Positions 57,301 through 64,000 of a stretch of 64,000 nucleotides of DNA are shown in pieces. Position 1 is the stretch's first letter. Every line of letters starts with the position of its first letter. Made by a program: the position numbers and the translations under genes. The notes below the pieces were generated by a model that was given only the letters and a program-made list of their open reading frames with translations, had not been told where the DNA came from and did not search any database. Source of the DNA: Trema orientale (taxonomy: Eukaryota; Streptophyta; Magnoliopsida; Rosales; Cannabaceae); the NCBI GenBank assembly GCA_002914845.1, contig JXTC01000118.1:522580-586579 (forward strand), in the 5' to 3' direction.

Positions 57301-58901
57301 AATGTGTGACATCCTTCACTGTAACAAATTTAATTAAAGGATTGAGATTCCTTCAAATTGATAGCTTGTTATCCACTCTTATAGTCTTATGACAATCAAG
57401 CTGAATCATATGTAGTCTCGTAAAAACAATACACATAGTTAACTATGACATAAAGAAATAAGGAAATAAGCTAAATACATCTAACTACAGTTGAATAGGT
57501 GTGAATGTATTCGACTTCAAAATGGACATATTAACCTTTACAATATTAATAACTTGATACACATAAACCAGGTGTTGTGATTTTGTGCTAAAAATTGAAA
57601 CAACATTTGTTATTTTCGTATAAATGGTATTTCTTATAAAAATAAATGTGTGTATATATATATATATATATAACTGCTCATTAACCACGTTACCTTGAGA
57701 TTAGAAGCAGAATGACCGAAGATCAATTCGGAAATGTTTACCATCAATTTTTGAAAATATTTAATAAATTTAGAAAATTAGATTGATACCTCATGTTTGA
57801 TGTTAAAAGTTACATTAACGCTCTCTAAACCAGAAATAATTACATTAAAATCATCTAAAATTATATATACGTACATATATATTTACAAAAAAGGTACACG
57901 CCCTCCTTTAAATGATTTAAAATTTTCTACTAAAGGGACAATTATTAAAAAAAATTTAAAAAAAATCAGATAGTTAAGCGATGAAATTTCTTTGCTGTTT
58001 TAATCTTTTTAAAACTCGAGATGTGTAACTGTTATAATATTAAATCCAGGTAGTGTGACACTGTCACTGTAAACAAGTGGTGTGAGACTAGGTAATTTTC
58101 GCATATAAGATGCTATTCCGAGGGGGGACAAAAAAAAAGGGAATAAGAAAAAAAGAGACGCTAAAACCCACTCTGCCAATACGAGAGTCAAATCGTTAGG
58201 GACGTGTCAGCAGGTACTGGGGCGCGAGTGTTCTGTACGCGTTCGGCAATCGATACAGACTAACCCACTCGCTCGGTCAAAAAGTTCACTCCAGTTCGAA
58301 GCCCTGCTTGAGCGTCCAGACTTCAATCAAAGATGCTGGACGAGACACAAGAAAAGAAAGATAAAAGTTGATTTTATTTTTTCCTGTTTTTTTATTAAAA
58401 AAAAAAAAATTGTTTAATTGGTTTGTTGACAGTTGACTCTTTCTTTTTTTTTTTTTTTTTCTTGTTTTTGAACCATACAGTTGACTCTTTCGATCAGACA
58501 AATAATAAAAAGGTTATGAACGATGACTCAGTCAGGCCTGAAGTAGCACTAGACAAACTAAATAAGAAAGCACAGCCAAAATTAGAGTCCCAGTCCATGA
58601 TTAAGAATGCCCTTACATCCATATTAAATGTATTGTGTGTGCTTGTGAGAGAGATTACAAAGAAATTACAAGAAAAAAGGGATAAGAAAATATTACAAAA
58701 GGGGGGGAAAAAAAAAAAGGATCGTACGAACTAGTAACTACTCATTGCTTTTACACCAAACATATGTTCTTCCCAAAAACTCTCATATAGCCGAAATCCA
58801 AAACCCACCTCTTTTATACTAACACCACCCCAACTGCACTCAAAACCAATTTCACCAAACAGATTACACTTTCTCATTTTTCAAATGTTCAAACAATGCA
58901 A

Positions 58902-61900
58902 TTACAGCAGGCCTGTGGCTCCAAATGGGTTGTTATTTTGTGGGTGAGAAACAGGGTTTGTGGGATATGCTCCAAATCCTGCATCACCAAAAGGGTTTGT
59001 TGGGCCCATAATTAAATTCTGCTGAAGTTGCGGCTGCGGCTGTGGCTGCGGTTGGTATGTAGGTTGGTAAGGACCAAAGGGATTGGCCTGCTGTTGAGCA
59101 ATTGTGGCCATTTGAACTGAAGGGGGAGGAGCAATGGTGTTTGACATGGCAAACGGATCTTGTACCTCGAATGGATTTGGGGCTGGTGCTCCGTACACAG
59201 GCTGCTGAGAAGCTCTGTATGCTGCTTCATCGTACAAACTATTCAGAGTGAGCGAGTCCAATCCACCACCCTGTAATTGAAGGGAAAGATACAAGTTAAA
59301 CCACTATGAACAGGAAAACATACTTCTCCTTAATCTTCCATAAATTCCAGTTGGTGCATTTTTTTTCCCCCTGTGCCATTATATCGAGCCAAGGCCTATC
59401 TTATAACTTTTCATGCTGTGTTGTTCTATAGGAGAGAGTAGACAAGATATATTAGATATGCTTGCTTGCTTTAAGACCGTGAACAAACCAGCACTAAAAA
59501 ATGTGAATTCGCAGTACCATAGTCTAAAGACAATCTTAAAAAACAGGTACTAAAAGAATAGAACAAAAAATAAGCACAGCAAGAACCTACCAATTGTCTC
59601 TCGGTAGCCGACGAAATGTTGGTACTTGGAGTGGTGACTAGAGCAAGTTCCCATCCAGTGGGATCAAAATCTTTTGATTCAACAGCGTTTGAATTAAATG
59701 TTGGAGCAGTATCTGCAAATACGAAATGCCAATCTTCAAGCCACCAATCAGGACAATGTAGCAAAACTTGAAACATAAAGGATATGAAACTTACTGGTTT
59801 CAGATGGTACTATGGCTAGAGCCAAAGCATTTCTTTCCTCAATTACAGATACATCAGGTGCATCAAAACTTAAACCCTGAGCTCACAAGAGGGAGCCTTA
59901 ATGAGAGGAGGGAAATAAAAAACAAGAATAAAGAAGAAAAAAAGAAGGGAACATGATAAGCAGAAAGTGAGTAACATGGAGCTCTGAACTGATAGTCTAC
60001 CAGTAAATCTCCAGTGTCCATGCTGCTTTGAGGAGCAGCTGGTGGAGGTGGTGGCGGCGTTGCAGGCTCAACATCAGAGACAATATCCGAAGGTGGTGCA
60101 ACAGGTTCATCACTGGGTAATTGGGTTTCTTCAGAAGAACCTTCTTCTGGTTTGTACGTTAACTGAAGCTGTTCAAAGAAACATATCTCAATTACTTAGT
60201 ACATATTTTCCTCAAGTGTTTATTGGTTAGCCAAAACAGAAAAACCTTTAAAAGGTTGAAACAAAATGCATAGTAACATGACTACTTTTAACTTAAACGA
60301 CATCAGACAATAAGTACTAAATTTCTCCAACATTTAGAGAGACTAACCAAAGGCTCAGTTGGAACAGTGACCACCCGTGGTGCCTCTCTAATATACTCTT
60401 CCATTGTGTTGAGAAAGGATTGTGGAGGCTGGATAATCGCATACATAATGTTTAGTTTGCATGGTCAGAAGATTGAAACGAAGAGAATTAGACGAAACAG
60501 AAACATGAACCATAGTAATACCTCTCTTAAAACGGGAAACTGGAAATTCCTAGCAAGCTCCAATCCTTTACAAACTTCGTAAAAATCAGAAAGACTTGCA
60601 GCCTGCAGAAAAGGTCCGAGGTTTCTTTAATAAAACAGCGACACAGAGTCAATTGCCTTTTCTAGAAGGTCTTGCTTGATTATACTTTCATATATTTTTT
60701 GCAATAAAAAAAAAAAGAAGAAGTGAAGAACGAGGAGATTTAATCAAGCAACATGTTGAGAAAGTTCCCAACTACATTTCACTTCTATGACAAAAACCAA
60801 AGATTAAGTATTGCTGGGCAAGCTTTGATATTTTCCCAAACATTTAAGGAAACTACATCAAAGCCTTTAAATGTTTAATAAGGTTAAAAAACCAGTGTAT
60901 AGATTCCACATCACCTGCTGGCCAGCTCGCTTATAGATATCAAGGGCTTTGACTGCTTCATGTCTTGGCATCTCAAAAAACTGCAATTGGAAGAGATTAC
61001 TTGCAGCAAGCAAATACAAAAGCACAAATAGAAATTTCAGTAACCCTTTCAAACAATACCTTGTCAACAAGATTGATTATTCCATCATTTACAGCACAAT
61101 AAATTTTAAAGCTCTCTTTAAGTACCTGACAAGTCAACATGTTGAAGAAAGTCAGTAATAATGAATAAATTCAATTGTCCATTGTTATAATTATCTTTGG
61201 TGATCGACAAACACAAATAAATGAAGGAGAAAAACTTCTGGTTAATCAAAACTGTTACTGTGACCACATTTGAAAGAAAAAGTTTTACTTCAACTGAAAA
61301 GCTTAACCCGAAGACATATACACACCCTTTCTATTAGGCAGCCCAATATCAATGGTACAAATATATTAAGCAAATCTCCATCTATTAGAGGAATTAAACC
61401 AAAAAGGAGATGCAAGAAATACCAGAGCAAGGGCATATTGTATAACATAATTGCCGACAGCTGCTCCTTCAGGCTGTGAAAAAAAATGCAACATCAACTG
61501 CATTTGCACAACTATGTATAACACAAGCTACTGAAGACAGATTAAAAATTCTATACGCAAACAATTAGGTAAAAAGTGGTTATCAATAAGTCCAAAAGTT
61601 TTACCCGGCAACCAATAAGACGATAGAGCAGCTGCTGCAAAGCAGGCAAATGCTCCAACAATTCTTCACTATCCAACTCTCTGGTCCTACTGTATCCCTG
61701 CTGATAAAGGAGAAAAGCAGAAATTTCAAATTCCCAGTTACAATGTCCGGTATCCAGCTAATCTAACTCCAACATGCTTCAAATAAACCTAACAAAAACT
61801 CTCAAACAAATTAAAGTTTCAATATATTTTCCATCTGATACTCTCCCACTAATGAAAACTAAAAATTGGTATAATAAATGACAGCTGAACATAATTTCCA

Positions 61901-63925
61901 TCTAGAGAAATTCTATACAAGTATGTATAGCATACAATGCACACACCCTAACCACAACCGATGCCACTCTACCACCAAACACAATGTCTAATTTCAAACC
62001 TAAGAAAACGAATACACGATCCCCAAGCTATAAACAAAGCAACAACAAATGAACACTAATTTCACATATTAAACCTTCTCCCATCCGGCCATTCCCAACT
62101 TAAGAGAAAGATTTCTGCATAAATCAACCTTTTCTCAAACCTTTCGCAACTTCAAATCTTGACTCATGAGACACAAAATCAAAACATAAAATCAACCTTT
62201 CTGCCAGTACAGGATGTTTACCAAATGGCTCAAACCCAAACTAATACAAAGACCACTTTATTCACAACAGCGAAAGAGTATAACTACGTCATATTGCATG
62301 GCACCTGGGTCGGCCAATACTGAGTATATCTCTCGTTTATGTATTAAGTGTCATTTAATATCTTGCTTAAAGTGATGTTACTGAAATACTTTTTCCATGT
62401 TCCAATTACAACAAGTGATTGGTCACTATACCTTCTCCTGCCCTTGGGCAGGCCGTGGTAGACGTTCAGCTTCAATATCATACTTCAGAATCCTGAAACA
62501 TTCAAGCCTTTCCTCCAAAAACAATCCATAAGTACGCACCCAAGCAGAGCAATCCCACGCTGAAAAGGAAGATAAGCGAGAATTATAAACTGCTTATCAC
62601 CATAGCAGAGCAATCTTACTAGTGTATGCATGCATGTATACATATCTTGTTTAGACAAAAATATTATCAATTCAAGTACTTTTTTTAATAAACAGTAATA
62701 ATGAAGACATATCAGGGGATCAAGATTAACCAATAGGGCTTGAATCATCCTTAAAATTAGAAAGTTGAAGAATTCGTCCTCTCTGCGAGAAATTTAAAAG
62801 TTCCTCTCTGAAAGTAGGGTCACCCTCTCTCAATGTCCTATGGATGACTATCAAAGTTTTCAATGCAACCTGTCAAATAACAAGAAAATTGTAATACAAC
62901 TTCTACAAGCAAACAACCAGAAATATGAATATAAAATTATACACGCTTATATAAACATACAAACATCTGTAACTTTTATCAACTTGTCTATTTAAAAATG
63001 ATGAACAAGGTCTGAAATAAAAATCAAGTGAAAGTGCAGAAACATATTCTACTCTCACGTTTTCCTGGTGGGAAAAACATCCTAACACAATCTAAGCAAA
63101 TGAATGGATAACAGAAGAATCTTCTAAAACAGTACAACATTCATGAACATCAAATGAATGAAGTGAAGAAGAGTAAAATAGTACTTCAAAAAGGGAAGGA
63201 CCAATAACACTCCTGAAGACCGATTGCACACTAAAAAGCAAGTGAGGTCAATTAAATAACATTTTGGCTTTAAAACCGAACTATTTCCAATTTGTATTAG
63301 TCCACAATACAGAAGATCTTAGGAGCATCTACAATCCATTTCCATGTTCAAGGGTAGAAAACCTCTCTATAGTGAATAGAAAAACGATAAATGACAAAGC
63401 ATATAACTCCAAGTCCATCTCACATAATAACACGTGTATAAAATGATCTTAAAAGTTTTCTCACAGATTGTTGGCAAAGCATTCAGAGTACAGTACCACA
63501 ATTTGAACTCCACATAAAGTATGAAACTAATCAAGTTCTTCAAACAAAGTACCCACAACGCAACCCAATTCCAAAATCGCCAAGCGACTCCGTCAACCAC
63601 TAGTAAAAGTAACATATTTAGACAGTGGCAAGTAACTTCTAATCCCAAAAAAGAAAACCCAAATTCACTTCCAAACAAAAGTTACAAGACCATCCCCACC
63701 AGGGCACCAACCTCCAATAAAGGATCCAAGACAATCATGTTCAACCAAAATGGGTACAGTCCCCAAATAATGGACATAACTGCAAAACTCTAATAATTCT
63801 TAAAGCAATAACAGAATTCCAACATACCGTCCAATTGTGGGTCTTGGCCAATCTTCTAGAAAGTGCACGAATGCAATAAGCAACATCGGCTCGGGGTCGA
63901 ATTGCCGAAGTGGCAATCAGAATCT
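58902..63925 (-). CDS. ANTH-domain clathrin assembly protein (AP180/CALM type), 5' end outside window
   Basis: Endocytic adaptor: the ANTH domain binds phosphoinositides, and the tail recruits clathrin and EH-domain proteins. Thirteen in-phase exons (minus): 63925-63828, 62869-62731, 62559-62432, 61697-61605, 61473-61423, 61125-61060, 60980-60915, 60602-60522, 60428-60348, 60168-60001, 59876-59795, 59712-59591, 59270-58902. They encode about 514 residues; the ATG exon lies beyond 64000. ANTH hallmarks include [14 protein letters not shown], the [10 protein letters not shown] block, [26 protein letters not shown] and [11 protein letters not shown]. The tail has a proline run, [14 protein letters not shown] and four NPF motifs (NPFE, then NPFG three times), ending [10 protein letters not shown]. 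It resembles the Arabidopsis At2g01600/At1g14910/At5g35200 group; the orthologue is uncertain. All introns are GT-AG. Confidence 0.92.
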
Positions 63926-64000
63926 CTGCACCCAATTAAAAAAACTCAAAAATTTCAGAATATTTCCCCCAAAAACTCAAAAACCCAGAAACGAAATTGA
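63926..64000 (-). other. Part of an intron of the clathrin assembly protein gene
   Basis: Intron sequence ending in the acceptor GGTGCAG before the exon at 63925. The upstream exon with the start codon is not in the window. Confidence 0.7.

Larger units (their letters stand above)
48100..58880. other. 10.8-kb gene-free intergenic region
   Basis: AT-rich with many poly-A/T runs. Open frames here are short, low in complexity and lack recognisable domains. It contains MITE copy C (49022-49267), a duplicated 22-bp unit at 50436-50480, a 70-bp tandem duplication (52723-52862), a CTAGAC/TCGA-word region (54130-54370) and TA microsatellites (for example 53970-53998). A relatively CpG-rich patch lies at 58195-58320. 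No RNA gene recognised. Confidence 0.6.

Noticed and set aside
58423..58734. 103-codon plus-strand frame starting with a poly-Phe run
   Set aside because: It arises from a poly-T tract and charged low-complexity sequence; no homology is evident.

Overview
The window is nuclear DNA of a flowering plant, most likely a eudicot. It is AT-rich, carries spliced GT-AG genes of plant-specific families, and is crowded with plant transposon families (L1-type LINEs, hAT and Tourist-like elements, Copia/Sirevirus-type LTR retrotransposons). I cannot name the species. No prokaryotic, organellar or CRISPR signal was seen.

Layout. Positions 1-840 hold a decayed LINE ORF1 start on the minus strand. Positions 1000-8080 are non-coding DNA packed with MITEs and hAT-type elements, several with readable terminal inverted repeats (TIRs) and target-site duplications (TSDs). 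One is a three-level nest: a hAT element (5697-6998) contains a Tourist-like element (6361-6811), which contains a 138-bp hairpin palindrome (6514-6651). Positions 8304-13809 form one L1-type LINE insertion whose 5' part is inverted relative to its 3' part, as in twin priming; a hAT MITE (12005-12560) sits inside it. Positions 14625-15495 are a small array of tRNA-like, SINE-like units, partly head-to-head. More MITEs follow up to 19222.

Positions 19240-41518 are the centre of the window: two Sirevirus-like Copia retrotransposons joined tail-to-tail, giving an inverted repeat of about 22 kb with 11-kb arms. The outer ends are both 5' (U3) LTR starts and are flanked by the same hexamer AAATTC. 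The inner LTR ends are both eroded. Each element has LTRs of about 1.3-1.4 kb, a Met-tRNA primer site, gag, a Copia-order pol (protease, integrase, reverse transcriptase, RNase H), and a separate third ORF carrying a plant-transposon-protein-like domain. All of these genes are broken by stops and frameshifts. Both elements are saturated with the palindrome GTTGCAAC (19 and 15 exact copies counted by eye), in the LTRs and in the disordered parts of the coding regions, where it always reads Val-Ala-Thr.

Positions 42000-64000 hold the host genes. A three-exon gene on the minus strand (44574-47772) encodes a 992-residue myosin-binding protein with a GTD-binding domain, an actomyosin cargo receptor. 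After 10.8 kb of gene-free AT-rich DNA, a 13-exon minus-strand segment (58902-63925) encodes most of an ANTH-domain clathrin assembly protein of the AP180/CALM type. Its first exon lies beyond the window. Both host genes act in membrane trafficking, but I see no sign that they are functionally linked.
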